64,000 bases of DNA from assembly GCA_030533445.1 (NCBI GenBank), contig CM060083.1, forward strand, positions 27,764,666-27,828,665. The letters are read 5' to 3'. Positions within the stretch are counted from its first letter, which is position 1; every line of letters starts with the position of its first letter. The stretch comes from Cyprinodon diabolis. Its lineage: Eukaryota > Chordata > Actinopteri > Cyprinodontiformes > Cyprinodontidae. The position numbers and the translations under genes are program-made. Shown piece after piece: positions 22,251 to 34,800 of this stretch. The notes under the pieces are model-generated. The model was not told the origin of the DNA, did not search any database, and saw only the letters and a program-made list of their open reading frames with translations.

Positions 22251-24509
22251 GCTAACATGTCTTGAGCTGTTGTTTATAAAGCTAAAATTAAGGTTAGTTC
22301 TATCTAAGTGTTTAAATAGGATTCAATCCCAGCTCACAGGGTGGATCATCAGTCGGAGGCATAGTGACAGGACCACACTCACACATATACATAGTAGCTT
22401 AGCTTAGTTGAGTTTCACTATTCAACTCAAGAGTTTTTAAATGAAATATGTTAAACTTGGAGTTTAATAACTCTTGTCAATAAATTCAGTATTCATAAAT
22501 GATTCAATAAATTGTATCAAAGTTGTTGCTTATTCCATATGTGTGCAGATTTAATTGTATGACCAGGATTTGAGTTTAATTCATGCTTTCATTTGTTGTC
22601 GTAATGCACACCCAGTCAGGCATGTTTTCACAGAACAATACAGTGATGACAGTCTGAAAGGTATTTGATTAAATAACATATTTGCCACCCCCAATGGGGT
22701 GGGCATTAAATATAAGTATATGGCACTACCTGAAGATAAGAATACAGTGAAAAATAAAAATGGCTTTTAAATGACTAAATACATGATGAGAAGTCTGTGA
22801 GTTTTCAAGGAGAAGACTTGGTGATGATTTTTGAGACAAACAAAGTCAATGACACTTCTGCTTATTATACATGTATTCTTTAGTCTAAAGCTGTAGGATT
22901 AACAGTGCCTGTTCCTCTGCTTATTTGGCCTTGCCCTCCACCACCTAAAAGCTGCATGATAAGCAGTGTTGCCAAGTCACCTTATTATAGGCAACTTTGG
23001 GCTGGCTTTTTTCTGAAGTCATTTGCAGATCTCGTGAGTCACAACTTATCTCAGAGTTTCCCGATTTCATAGTTTGTCATTTCAAAAGCCCTGTTGTTCT
23101 ATCCAACAGTTTGGTTGAAAAACCCATCTCAAAAAAACCTCAGAACTTAGAGGCCTTGACAGTGTTGACGATACAGCACAAGAATGATTTGTTGAGGCAG
23201 CCTCCAGCCAAAACCACATTTTTAAAAAAACACGTAAGAGTTCACACAAAGCACTACTTTTCAATAGGATTACGTTTTTATCAAGAGCTGTTTTAAAGGT
23301 AAAGACAGGCAATAACAGGGAGCGACACTGCTCAGAGCAGTCAGTTTCAGGGACCCTAAGAATTACAATCATGCTTTCATCTTTTTCATTTCTAAGTGTG
23401 GTGGGAGACATGTGTGCACCATGGCGGTTTGGAAAATGAAGACATTTGTCATGAGAAAATAAAGGAATGCTGAACTATAATGGCGGAAATATATGCACAG
23501 ACTCAAGGTGGCTCACAGTATGCATACATTATGCATCAATGATATTGAAAAGCCGTTTAAAAAAATTGGATCATGATCTAGATAACCACCACAATTTAAT
23601 AGGTTTTATGTTTGGCGAAGATGCAGCTATGGTACAAAAACCCCTTCTCTATTTTTCCTCTCGCCTCGAAGCCAAAGACACCCATCTTTATGTGTGCATA
23701 CACATTGCACACATAAAGATGGTGGGTTCTCTGTTGGTCTGGTTTTGATAGAGCTGGTTGCTTGTTTCTGTAGCAAGATTTGGAAACGCTGATTAAAATA
23801 CTTGAGCTGGGCAATTGGACACCACAGATGGTTATGTGTATATACTTTCTAAATAATCCATGCAAAAGAAAATCTAATCCGTTTTAAAGAAAGACAGCAG
23901 TTAATTTGGACATAAACAAGAAAGGAAAATATCACAGCAGTACCTTAAGGCTCTCAGAATATCAGTGCATCATTTTATGATTGAGAAAATCATGTTGTAG
24001 CCATGGGGTTGCATGTTGTGCAGCAGCAGCAGCAGCTGTAATGCAAACAGAAACGGAGCAGCACATAAGCTTGTTGTCATGTCAAATGGATAACTGTCCT
24101 GTGACCCAGCGTGTGTGTATCTTCACAGATTTATTTAACTGGTTAATCCTGGTTAATCATTAAGGCAGCAAGAGTTTGATTTAACCTGTGACCTTCAGTA
24201 TATATTTTCAGAGCTAGTTCTGAGTGATTTTAATAATTTATTATATCATTGTGATTTGTGAATACTGATTATTTTTATACTAAGTTTGGACAAATGCAGG
24301 TTCCTCATGAAGAAGTAAAGGAGTCAGTGAGATTCAAACTGAAAGTATGCATGAATGGAGAATGATAATGATGGAGAAATGATCAGCAAATAAATGTTGC
24401 ATATCTTTGCCGTATCAGCTTGTAGCTCCAAGTAAAAAAAAGTTTTTTTTTTGCCAGATATGGTAATATTTGGCATCTTATTAGGTAAGGAAACTACTCA
24501 AATCATTTA
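22251..24509. other. no recognised feature apart from one hairpin
   Basis: AT-rich with a few moderately GC-rich patches. It holds the hairpin at 23,682-23,722 and a short CAG run near 24,018-24,035. Confidence 0.4.
23682..23722. repeat. hairpin, 17-bp perfect stem, 7-nt loop
   Basis: CCATCTTTATGTGTGCA (23,682-23,698) pairs perfectly with 23,706-23,722. Flanking pairing is weak, so a microRNA precursor is unlikely without a longer stem; a small palindromic repeat is more likely. Confidence 0.7.
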
Positions 24510-24760
24510 AAGCTACAGTGTGTCATAATTACAGGGATATACAGTCAGAAATGTAATATATTATACATAACTATGTTATTTATCATCATCTACGAGCTCA
24601 GCCTCTTAACCTTAATATTTGCGTTGCCTTAGAATTCGTTATTTATAATTACATAGGAGCGGGTCTCGCAGCCATAGAGGAAGATATCTTTGCGCTACGG
24701 CAGCGCAGAGCCAAAAAACTAGCGATTGTGAGATCGCCAAAACGTCACAACGATGTAGAA
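24510..24760. mobile_element. probable DNA-transposon MITE relic
   Basis: Starts with AAAGCTACAGTGTGT, the terminus of a common fish non-autonomous element, and carries its internal block ACATAGGAGCGGGTCTCGCA followed by a GCCATAGAGG-like part. The expected opposite terminus was not found, so this is a partial copy. Confidence 0.4.
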
Positions 24761-25079
24761 AAAATAATGAGCATTTTCATCCAAAAGAGTAAGACTAAAA
24801 CTAAAACCTGAAAGGCTGCCAAAAATAACACTGTTGTGAAGCTCTTTTTCAAGCCAAGCTCGAAAAGGTGATGTATTCAACTCATATACTTTGCATGATT
24901 TTTTTGTGCATGGCATTTGAAAAATGTTTAGACTGCTTGTGTACTGTCTTTGGGATGATTGCAAAGACAGAGATTTATATGCTTGAGAGCCGAAACTGCA
25001 ATCTCCCCCCTTTGTTCAGTGACTGCTTTTTCATTTTAACAAAGATGGCTTCCTTCACCTGTATTTAAATCATCTGTCC

Positions 25080-25860
25080 TCTCTACTGCCTCTCAGTCCA
25101 TGCTGCACTTGACTGCAAAAACAACACAGCTCATCTTTGGTCTGTGTTGTGCTCTTTTCGTGTCTCCTCATGTTGTGGTTGCCATGACCTGGATAACAGA
25201 ATTTGCACACAATAAATACACATTCAACCAGTTTGAGTTGTTTTGCACTAGCAGCTGATTGAAAAGGAAATAACTCTCTTTTAGGCATTTTCCTACTACA
25301 GATAACCAACAAAGAATAAGAAGCAAACTCTGTTTTCATTTTAAGCTTAATGAATATCTTTTGGGAGAATCTGGAGAGCACTTCAGAGATCTGGGGCCTA
25401 ATCTTCAGTGTTGGAGCAGAAGCAGCCTATGTTCCACAGAGCCCCAAAAGCAGCAGACCCAATCGATCGCTTTTTGATCGCCTTTCAGCAGCTCTTCTCT
25501 CTCCTGCCTCCGGCTCAACATGGGGGAATCAGACTGCTTCTTCATGTGAATTGCAAGTGTCAGAAATTGCCTTGGTGAGATGTTGGTAAGCTGTTGGTTC
25601 AGCCACCTGCCTCATTCATTCTTTGGCCTATAACTGATTTCTGCACTCTAAGGCAAGCAGCTCAGGAAGACAGGGATCACTCTGAATAGATGTGTGCCAA
25701 ATTGCTGCAGTGGATGGCTCCTGCCAGGGGAATGTATGTGTCATCTACCGTTGCTAAAATTAAGAATGACATTTCTTTCAAAAGATTGCCTTTAAGCAAA
25801 CCAGCCATGTTTGTTTACACACGAATAAGCCATTATTCCTGATGTCTGCTCAGTAAGTTA
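25080..25860. other. GC-richer island, possible conserved element
   Basis: Visibly higher GC and complexity than its surroundings, most clearly at 25,380-25,790, with a CGATCG...TTTTTGATCGC word near 25,463-25,481. No recognisable repeat, domain or splice pattern. Confidence 0.2.
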
Positions 25861-26069
25861 AGGACAGTGGTCCCAGCTGTTGAACTATATATAGGGTACA
25901 GTTTAACGTAACAGAAAAAGAATGGTAATAAAATATAGTTGCAAAAGAAGCAGAATTTCAGGATTAAATCCATGCTCTTATAGGTCCTATATTATAGTTT
26001 TATAGTTTATAGTTTCTATAGTTTTAAGCCTTTCAAAGTCAACTATAGCTATATAGGTGAAATGATGTA

Positions 26070-26480
26070 GTTGGCACTGCGGAGTATGGTGAAACAATTA
26101 TTATGATTAATCGATTATTGAAATAATTGCCAACTAATTTAGTAATTGATTAATCATTAACTGGAGCATAGAGACTCTTAAACATGCCATTAATTATAAG
26201 AGCAACCTACATAGAACATAGAGCAGTATCTGTACCAAAATTGTAAAAAAAAAAAAAAAAAATTAATGCAATGTTTAAAGTTTAAACATTGCATTCAAGG
26301 TGAAAGAAAAAAAAGCTTTATCCAGAACTCCTTAAGTGGGTTGGCTTAAGCTTCACCTGGTTTAATTTTCTGTATACAACCTTCTTTAAGGACCTTTTGC
26401 AATCTGATTATTAATTGAAAAAATAATTGAAAGATTGATGGATTAACAAACTATTCATTAGTTGCATGCCTACTATGGGA
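26070..26480. mobile_element. probable hAT-type MITE relic
   Basis: The two ends carry opposed GATTAATCGATTATT / AATAATTGAAAGATTGAT-type blocks beside GTTGCATGCC and GCCAACTAA. These resemble the ends of a widespread fish MITE (GCAACTAACGATTAAT). It encloses a palindrome at 26,265-26,295. Confidence 0.4.
26265..26295. repeat. 31-bp palindrome
   Basis: Two 15-bp arms (AATGCAATGTTTAAA and its complement) around a single G, next to a poly-A run. Confidence 0.8.
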
Positions 26481-27010
26481 TATCAATTTGTCAGGAAATA
26501 TAGATCATTTCTTCTAACCCTGAAGAATAGATCATAAATGCAAACTTTCTTTTTAGATATTTTTCATAATTTGTTTTGAAACCATATTTTATTTTGATTT
26601 GATATTGCTATTTTTATTTAACTATTCATAACTATTTTCTACTATATATTGATCTATCATATAAAATCCTGATAAAAGCCACCAAAGTTACTCTATAAAA
26701 TATGAGGAGGTTCAATGGGTCTTAAATACATTTTTAGTCTTCAAACACATGGTTGAATGAGTAAAAAAAATGGAAATGCTAATACTTTTTTGCCTGTTAA
26801 GCATTTTTTTCAATAGATTTGTTTGTTTGTTTGTTTATCTTTTATTAAAATATTTTTATTTTCTTCCATTTCAAACATTAAGGAATCTGAAATCTCTAAA
26901 AGCCTTTTTGCAAACAAATATTTATATCAATTATGTTATAAGTTTAAATTGACCAAAATCCAAATCACATACAAATTGTGTTCCCATCAGTACAAAATAA
27001 TCTTGTAAAG
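26481..27010. other. no recognised feature
   Basis: AT-rich, with a (TTTG)n run of four units near 26,817-26,834. Confidence 0.45.
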
Positions 27011-27015
27011 CTTAT

Positions 27016-27134
27016 ATCCATCCATCCATCCATCCATCCATCCATCCATCCATCCATCCATCCATTTTCTGTCACGCTCATCCCAAGCGGCTTAGCTGGT
27101 ACCGATCTCCAGCTGTCCACGGGCGAGAGGCGGG
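27016..27134 (-). mobile_element. RTE-like LINE 3' end with (GGAT)n tail
   Basis: On the minus strand, a GCCTCTCGCCCGTGGACAG ... AGCCGCTTGGGATGAGC block leads into GACAGAAAATGGATGGATGG and about twelve GGAT units (27,016-27,064 on plus). This is the 3' end typical of RTE-type LINEs in fish. Only the last 120 bp is present. Confidence 0.65.
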
Positions 27135-27135
27135 G

Positions 27136-27182
27136 TACACACACACACATATATATATGTGTGTGTGTGTGTGTGTGTAAGC

Positions 27183-27256
<74 letters not shown>
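27136..27256. repeat. compound microsatellite (AC)n(AT)n(GT)n ... (TA)n
   Basis: A self-complementary (AC)(AT)(GT) tract at about 27,136-27,179 is followed by (TA)n at 27,192-27,256, roughly 64 bp. Open frames called here on either strand are artefacts of the repeat. Confidence 0.95.
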
Positions 27257-27258
<2 letters not shown>

Positions 27259-27539
27259 ACACAAACCCAACAGCAAAGGCTTAAAGATGATCTGTAAATT
27301 CTTTTCTAATGTGAGAGGAGGTAAACTTGGTTCAACTTGTAGCAATTATCTTACCTGAAATCATCACAGTTAATTTGGAAACCTTGGCAAAGTAACTAAC
27401 ATTTTAAACTTTACTGTGTATTGCTCTGTGTTTAAATTAAAGTGTTACCCTAGTATTTGCTGCTTTTGATGTACTGGTTGAGATTAAATGTAGTCCCTCG
27501 TTCCTCACTGTGGTTAGGATGTACTTAAAGCCAATGATG

Positions 27540-27910
27540 TGTCACTCTGAATTCATATGATGGAACCTGCTGGCAGTTAGTCTCTTAGGTGCTAGTGACC
27601 CTCCTGTTTTTCTGAATAGCTGCTTTGCTTGGTTCACTGAAGTTGAAAGTCTATCACATTTAATTGATGGAGACCCTCCGAAGTCAATGATGCTGGGAAA
27701 GCAGGATGGCCCCTCTCTTTGGCAAGCTAGGAGACCATCCGAGAAGGAGGCAGGATGAGAGCTGCATGTGATGTTCATGAGTGAACCTGGGGCTTTAGAG
27801 TAATGGTGTGTGTCTACCCTGGTGCCACGCCACATAAACTTAGGAACTCCCTGTCAGATCTAGACACAGGGCCTGCAGCAACGCACAGGAGGAAGCTGCA
27901 AAGAATAGAC
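27540..27910. other. GC-richer island, possible conserved element
   Basis: Complex, moderately GC-rich sequence with no repeat signature. A 97-codon open frame on the minus strand has no recognisable domain. Confidence 0.2.
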
Positions 27911-28344
27911 TCAGCATCTCAAATACTTGTTTTTACATGGTAGTCATTGTAAGTTCACAAGCTGTATAGGAAAAAAACACTAACCAGTTGAAAAGAAATA
28001 ACAATGCTTAAATTAAAAGTCTAATCAAGATTTTACAAGCAAATAGTTTACTATATCATTTTTAATATTTGTATGCATCCTCAAGGATTTAGCGAGATCA
28101 TGAATCTTTGATAATCTCTAATAGGTAAATAATACAAAGGAACACATTCATCTGCCAAAGTGTCATCAACTACCACTGCTGCATCAATGGTGGTAGTAAA
28201 GTCCTGACAATGACCATCTGGATAATTAGTTGATCCACTGTGAAACAAGCAAGCAACTGATTTAATTTGTTTTATAACAGTGACAGGTTGATTTATCTTC
28301 TTTGTATATTTGGAATCAGAAATACTTTAGACTTTAAACTTTGA
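27911..28344. other. no recognised feature
   Basis: AT-rich, with nothing recognised. Confidence 0.45.
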
Positions 28345-28850
28345 CCAATTATTTGTAGATTTAGAATAGAATAGAATACAAAATACCTTCATTGTTCCAC
28401 GATGGGGAAATTCTCGGGTTTACAGCAGCAAAAAGGTTATAGAAAAAATTGTCACACAAATGTGGACCTAAGAAAAATGTATAAGAAAAACATAACAGTG
28501 AAGAGTTTAAAGCTAAAAAACAAAACACTGCACTGCAGTGTTTTAACAATATAAAACTGTGCACCTGGAGAATGAATAACCAATATAAAGCTATGGACAT
28601 TTTTACAATATTGGATCAGCATGAATGTAACAACTTATTGAGGGTGTTGGGAACAGTGGTGGTTATAGTGTCTTACAGCTGCTGGGAGGAAGGATCTTCG
28701 ATAAGACTCCCTGGTGGATTTAGGGTGTAGCAGAGGGCTGCAGAGCTCTCTAGTTCTGCAACAGCTTCATGCATGAGGTGAGAGACATTAGCCAACAGAG
28801 ATGTTAATTTAGTTAGGATCCTTTGATTTCCCACCACCTCCACTGAGCAC
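28345..28850 (-). mobile_element. LINE 3' end (L2-type)
   Basis: The minus strand reads SYRRSFLPAAVRHYN near 28,680-28,725, a conserved motif at the end of L2-type reverse transcriptase ORFs. A 3' part follows with a GGGGAAATTC.CGGGTTTACAG block and a short (ATTCT)n tail at 28,364-28,378. The coding part has stops. Related fragments lie at 30,760-31,050 and 40,745-41,275. Confidence 0.75.
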
Positions 28851-28981
28851 TGAGTTAATAAAATACATTTCTAAAAAAAAATATCCAAGGCCAGCTCAAT
28901 GCATAATTGACCTAAGTAGCCACTTAGTGCCTCTCAAGTAGGTAGGGCCCTCCAAAGAACTGTTTTACTTCTGTCAGTGCT

Positions 28982-29005
28982 AAAAAAAAAAAAAAAAAAA
29001 AAAAA
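28982..29005. repeat. poly-A homopolymer
   Basis: About 24 consecutive A. No adjoining element was identified that would make it a retroposon tail. Confidence 0.9.
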
Positions 29006-30759
29006 CAGTGTTTGGTTTGACTGTCCTGAGTCGCAAGGATGGCCTTGCACCAGGTTTGTAGAGACATTGAGGAGTGTTTGCTTTTAATATGAAAGAGTTT
29101 AACTGTAATGATTCTTGTCTGATCCTGCCTGAGAAGCTGCTGTGTTCAGCCCATGATGTCAATCATTGTCCTGTACTGGCACCCAAAGTATGAACAGTTA
29201 CACTATGGTAGCTCCAGTTACTGTGAGTTGCTGCAGCTATTAGGCACACTATATATATTTCTAACTTTCCTAGTGGGTAACCACCATATTCTTAAGAGCA
29301 TTGTAACAGTAGACACACTGAAAAAGTAGACTAGATCATTTGGGAGGATATTTGACCTATGGGTGATTTAAAAAAATCTCTGAAACTCTGAAACAACAGC
29401 AGCACATGTGATTTCGTATACTGTATGCTTCGTATACTGTATTTTTTTTTTCATATTTTTTCAAGCTGACCTTACCTTTCTTACCTTGTGTTGCTTAACA
29501 TCCCTGACTCCTAGAGATTGCTCCTAAATAACTTATTATTATTAGTGAAACCAACAGTAGAGCATTACATCAACGGCCTGCACTGTTATTTATAGCTTAT
29601 AGAGCAGAATAACTAAACTCAAAGAATGAACTCAAACAATGACAGGTACAGATATCCTGGCTCATGCTTGAGGCAGATGTAAGCATATATAATCATCTGT
29701 CTGTTTTGCAGTTTGCAAAGTACCCAGAGGGAACACTGGAAGTCAGAGATGGCAGATACAGCTACAGCTACAGATTTTTTTTTCTTTGGGTCTAGTGAGG
29801 GCAAAAAATTGAGCTGCAACTCACTTCAATCAGGGAAGAATCAGAACCCTTTCCTCCTCTCTCCACGAGGTTAAAAACCAATCACATGCAAACATTCAAT
29901 GTTTCAGCAATCAGTGACTGACCAGATCTAAGCATTTTGGAGAAACCTCTGTCAGATAACTAAAGCTTTTAGTGGTTCTACTTGTATATTTTCACATCTA
30001 AGGCCAGATTCTAAGGTTGATCAAAAGTGATTTGATCTATTTCTACGAAAAATGTTGTTTCAGGGGTTAGATTTGCATAAAACTTAAGTGTCTAAAAATC
30101 TACCCCGACCTCGAAGCTGCCTTACTGAGTGGGTAGAAAAATATACCAAACCTCTGCATTGCCAGAGGTGCTGCTAAGGTTGAGCTTGATGTACACGGAT
30201 AGGGAGTGTGGAAAGTGTGTAGGAAGAGACTTCCCTAAGCTAAGCTGGGCACATAAATAAGAGAGCAGCACAAAGCTATCCCCTAGGACTGCTGTCAGTT
30301 GGCATTTTAACATGCTGGATACTAATGAGAGACAATGCTGCATCATGCACCTTATGCAACGTGCAGCACACAAATGGATTGGGCTATACAAGATCACACA
30401 GAAAGATGGAAGTCTGAAGTTTGGATCAGGAAAAAAGACGAAGATTTCTACCCAGTGCAGTTTTAAGTTTTTGACATTCATACATTTTCAGTTAAATATT
30501 TTGGAAGAAATACCCAGAAAAATACCTTATAACAAGAGAGGAGACAACACTCTAGTTTATACACTGTAAGTAAAAAAGCTAATTAAATATTTAAACTTTA
30601 AAACACAAGAGAAATATGTTATAGGGAACTAAATAAATTCTTGTGAAATCTAGATAAGACATATTCAGATAAAAATGTTATTAACACATAAAAAAATAAC
30701 AAAGACAACAGCTTTTTTAGAGAACAACTTTAGAGTAATATGCATCATTTTACGAAATA
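29006..30759. other. no recognised feature
   Basis: A direct repeat CGTATACTGTAT occurs twice near 29,415-29,443. Otherwise AT-rich with chance open frames. Confidence 0.4.
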
Positions 30760-31050
30760 CCCCCTGAAAAATAAATAGTAAAAAAGTGCAAATGGACCTG
30801 GCATCCAAGAGACAGTGTACAGTATATTCTTATTGATCAGATCAAAAGCCTTTGGAACCACAAGCCTATTAGACAACCTTTTTGAGTTTGCTGGGAGCAG
30901 CATATAAAATGGAAGGAAGGATCTACAGAAGCACTCCTATGAGCATCTAGGGTGCAGTAGTCACTCACTGAAAGAGCTTTCCAGCTCTTAAACAGCTCCT
31001 TGCATGGGTTGGCATACACAATCCAACAGCGATGTCATTACTTCTCTATT
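30760..31050 (-). mobile_element. decayed LINE 3' end (L2-type)
   Basis: The same family as 28,345-28,850 at lower similarity: the minus strand has FCRSFLPF in place of YRRSFLPAA, near 30,912-30,935. A GAGCTTTCCAGCTC-containing block and a CATGGGTTGG block match LINE consensus order. Confidence 0.6.
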
Positions 31051-32509
31051 TCACCACTTGTTTATTTATCATTTTAGGACAGAGCCAAGTGTCCAAGATG
31101 TCTGTCAATAAACACAGAAATTGAAAATGCAACTTCATCTATGCACCCCAATTTAGCCTAATAGAACCTTATTAAAGTAATTTTTAGGAATTGTAATAAT
31201 GTGGCCTTATGTTTGACCTTGGTAAATATGCTTGTTTTGTTAGCTGGATGGTTAGCTGGCCCTTCACCAGGGCAAGGCTCTATTGAGGTGGTGCTCTAGC
31301 ACGGCCCGAGATCATATCAGAGCACTGGGCTGTAGAGTATAACAACATATATTTTGAGCTGTGAACTTTTAAACCTTGCTGTTGAGTTTATGAATGTATT
31401 GTACAGTATATGCTGCACTTAGGTGTGCAGTCTGCCCTTAGGTGTGCAGTCTAAGTACCTTTCACATAATGTCACCGGCTAATCTGTGTGGTCTGTTTTT
31501 TCAGTATGTTACAGACCTTACGTTTTGAGAGGCACAGGGCAGTGGGGGTTTAATTTATGAAATTATCTGAATCTGAAGGGGTGAATAGCTTGGAACTGTG
31601 AGATGTGCACTTCTCTGTAGTACAACATGTAGTCATCCAAGATGAGAGTGTCAGCAGCATGTTAAAAGTGGGTGACTGATTCTCCATTTTCTTCTTGTAG
31701 TGTTTTTTTTTTTTCTATCTTGGATATTGTTCCTCAGTTCCTTCAGCCCTAGTACCTAAGTACTTGCCAGACAAAATACATCTGACCAGGAGCCAGCAGG
31801 TACAATTGCCCTGATACAGAAATAGTTTGGACTAATGAACTGCAGTGACTCGTATGACGTCAATGCATCAAAGAGAGGCAGAAGGCTGAAGCAAAACAAA
31901 CATGGCCATACTGTTTTTTGCTGGAATACCCATAATTTTTTTTGCCTTTGTGTATGGGAAGATTGTTGCATGTTTCCCCCCCGAGCTGATTTGGTAAGGA
32001 TTTGATTTATCAGCTAACTCTACTAGTTGTAAAAACAAATCAAGCTGCTTCTAATGCTGTGATTGGTTAAAGACTCAACAGGGGAGGCAGGGTACCCAAT
32101 CAGTTCAGAAATGTTGTACCGAATGTCCCTACGACTTTTGAACACTTTGAACAGGAGCCTTCCCAATTTGATACATGTTGTTCAGTTTGAATTCTACATG
32201 GCATCAATCTGGCTTATGCCAGGTTATCTAAATGTAGGCATTTCCAAATTCTTCCTCCAACTGATATCATCTACTTTTGAGCTTTCCACCATCTCACGAA
32301 TCTGATAAATTGTGGCCCCTAAACGATACCTATAGGGCGAATCCTAATTATAACTTAATGTAAGAAAGCTATTGGGGTGCTTACAAACTTCAATAACAAA
32401 CATTAGCAGGCAGATGAGTGTCTACTATTGGGGTGCTCAAGTACAGCCCTTGAAAGCTACCCTCCTGCATCTTTAAGATGCGTCTCTTGTCTAACACACA
32501 TAAATCTAA
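31051..32509. other. unassigned; short direct repeat at 31,418
   Basis: CTTAGGTGTGCAGTCT occurs twice in tandem (31,418-31,452, period 19). Otherwise AT-rich and unassigned. Confidence 0.4.
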
Positions 32510-32925
32510 AAAATTAATTCCCTTAGCAGTAGTGAGAACTGCAAAGAAGATCCTCGGTGCTCCTCTTCCCTCCATAAAAAACCCCGAAACATTATCAATG
32601 ATCCCTCACACCCTGACCATGGACTGTTCTCCCTGCTGCCCTCTGGGAAGACGCTTTGAAGCATCCAATGCAGGTCCAGCAGATTCTGCAACAGCTTCTT
32701 CCGCACTGCCATTAGACTGACTGGACAAAATAAAAATAAATGAAATAAAACGCTGGATGTTTGAAAAAGTGTAAATCGTATCTCAGTGTTATGTTTACTT
32801 TGATCACTGCTGCACATTAAGAAATGGAAACGTATTGATAGCTGTACTGAATGAAATTTCATTTTGTATACACCCTGTGTGTACAAAATGACAATAAAGT
32901 TTGTCTAAGTCTGAGTCTAAGCATG
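32510..32925 (+). mobile_element. LINE 3' end (L2-type)
   Basis: A frameshifted plus-strand reading gives LFSLLPSGKTL then SIQCRSSRFCNSFFRTAI near 32,625-32,712, the LLPSGRRFRSI..RFRNSFFP end of fish L2-type ORF2. The tail has GTATACACCCTGTGTGTAC, then ACAAAATGACAATAAAGTTT and a GTCTAAGTCTGAGTCTAAG microsatellite end. Confidence 0.75.
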
Positions 32926-34740
32926 CCATTTTGTATAGCAGGGACCTGCAAATGAGCCACTCATTTCAGTTTATTTGAATAGGGACACATTTAAAAGACA
33001 CAAAATGGCAGCTCTCAAGGACTAGACATGGGCACCCCTGGTCTTCAAGCTGAAGAGATAAAGGAGCTGGTGTTTGTCATAATCCTTTCACAAATGTCTG
33101 CCATAGCCTACAGTACACTGAAGCTGGCAACCCAGAAATCTATACCAGAATACTTTGTATTACTGTTTGAAATAAAGTGGTACCTTCACTTTGACAGCAA
33201 GGACATCTGAAAGGAATGTGTACAGGAAAAATGCAGCATTTTCTGACATTTGGCAGTGGTTTGTTCAGAACTTTGTGTCATGCTACAATCCAGGGCCACA
33301 TATTATAGTGGAAAAACAGTAATTCTAATCAAAAGCGTATTGTTCCTTTCTGCAGTGAAATTCAGTCAAGTCTGACAAGCTGGGAGCAGGGTTCGTTATA
33401 AAATAACCTGCTTGGGACCATGAACAAAAGTTTCTTCAATTTAAGTGCAGATAAAATAAGATTAAATAACTTAAACCAACTACCAACTTACATATTCAGA
33501 ATGTGCACTTCAAGGGAAAGATATAATACAGAGTTAGAAGGAATTCTAAATTTGAAAGATCTAAGTTGAGGCATCAAGAAACTATTTAAATGAAAAATAA
33601 TATCTCCATAAAACAGAGAACTTACAAATAAATTATCAGATTCAGAAAACTAAGTAAAAGTAAAAGCTTGAATATGAATTGCATTATTTTACAACTTTTG
33701 TAGATGAAATATCTTTTTTCTTACTACTTTAGGGCCTTGTATAATGATTACCTATAAAGCAAATCTGACTAAAAATATTCAATTGTTATCAGTTTAATAT
33801 CATAATGACCTTTTTTAATTTCATGAATAAGTCTATAAGTAAATTTGCTTTGCTGAGAGTATTGATGTATAATTCTATCAGCAGAATATGAATATGTTAT
33901 CAAATAGAACTGGTTACAATCCAAGACATCTTCACCATCACTAAATGTCAATAGCTTAGTTTTTAAATTAAGCAGAATTATCAATCATTAACCACAAAGA
34001 AAATATTTCTCTCTGTCATTCTAGTTGGTAACCAAAAGCTGTAGGCTCTGCTCTTTTTAGACAGTTGGTCACTGCTGTATAAATAATTAGAGCATGAAAA
34101 CAATTAAAAACAGAAATGTGCTTTATTTATTGAAGCTAATAATCCCTATTACAGTATCATTATGTTTCACAAATACACAAAAACTTAAAGTTACTGGAGT
34201 AAACAAAGCATCAAATGAAAGAATGGTAAACCCAAAAGAGGTCACATGAGTTCTTGAGGTAGTGTCCTTGATAATGTTCCATCCATTAGCTCAACTGCTG
34301 TGATGCACTGAGGGAATATTCATCGGTTTAGCAGCATAGATTTAGTCATTTAATGTGAAGATGTGTAACAGTAAACTTTGGTAACAGTTAATCAATCAAG
34401 TTTCACTTCATCCAATAACACACAATTATCAATATACACAATGTAATTGATGTTTCAGCACTGAGATGTTTAGAAAAATACTGGGACCAATAAGAGAAGA
34501 CATACACAAAAAGATGAAATGACATTACTTTATGGAGACAGCTGCTTTTCAAAACACACAATTTAAATGTTTGTCATAGGCCTCTGCAAATAGTGTGAGG
34601 AGCTCATTTAATAAACCTAATAGCATCTAATCACTAATTTTACTCACTCAGGCAAGATACCCATTAAATGATAAAATTGGCTTCTTGTGGTCTCACTGGA
34701 GGAGGAATGGATGGATTCTCAAACATTTCTGCTATAAGTG
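32926..34740. other. no recognised feature
   Basis: AT-rich, with no repeat or exon recognised. Confidence 0.45.
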
Positions 34741-34800
34741 GTTGTTCTTGTGTTCTTATAGCTCAACAGCTCTGCAAGGCAGGCCGCGACTCGTGGCCCT

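Noticed and set aside
23682..23722. microRNA precursor
   Set aside because: The stem is 17 bp with little pairing outside it, shorter than an animal pre-miRNA; kept only as a hairpin.
24018..24036. CAG repeat
   Set aside because: Only about five units; too short to be notable.
26965..27358. 126-codon open frames on both strands
   Set aside because: Built of (GGAT)n, (CA)n and (TA)n repeats translated as Ile-Tyr and similar runs.
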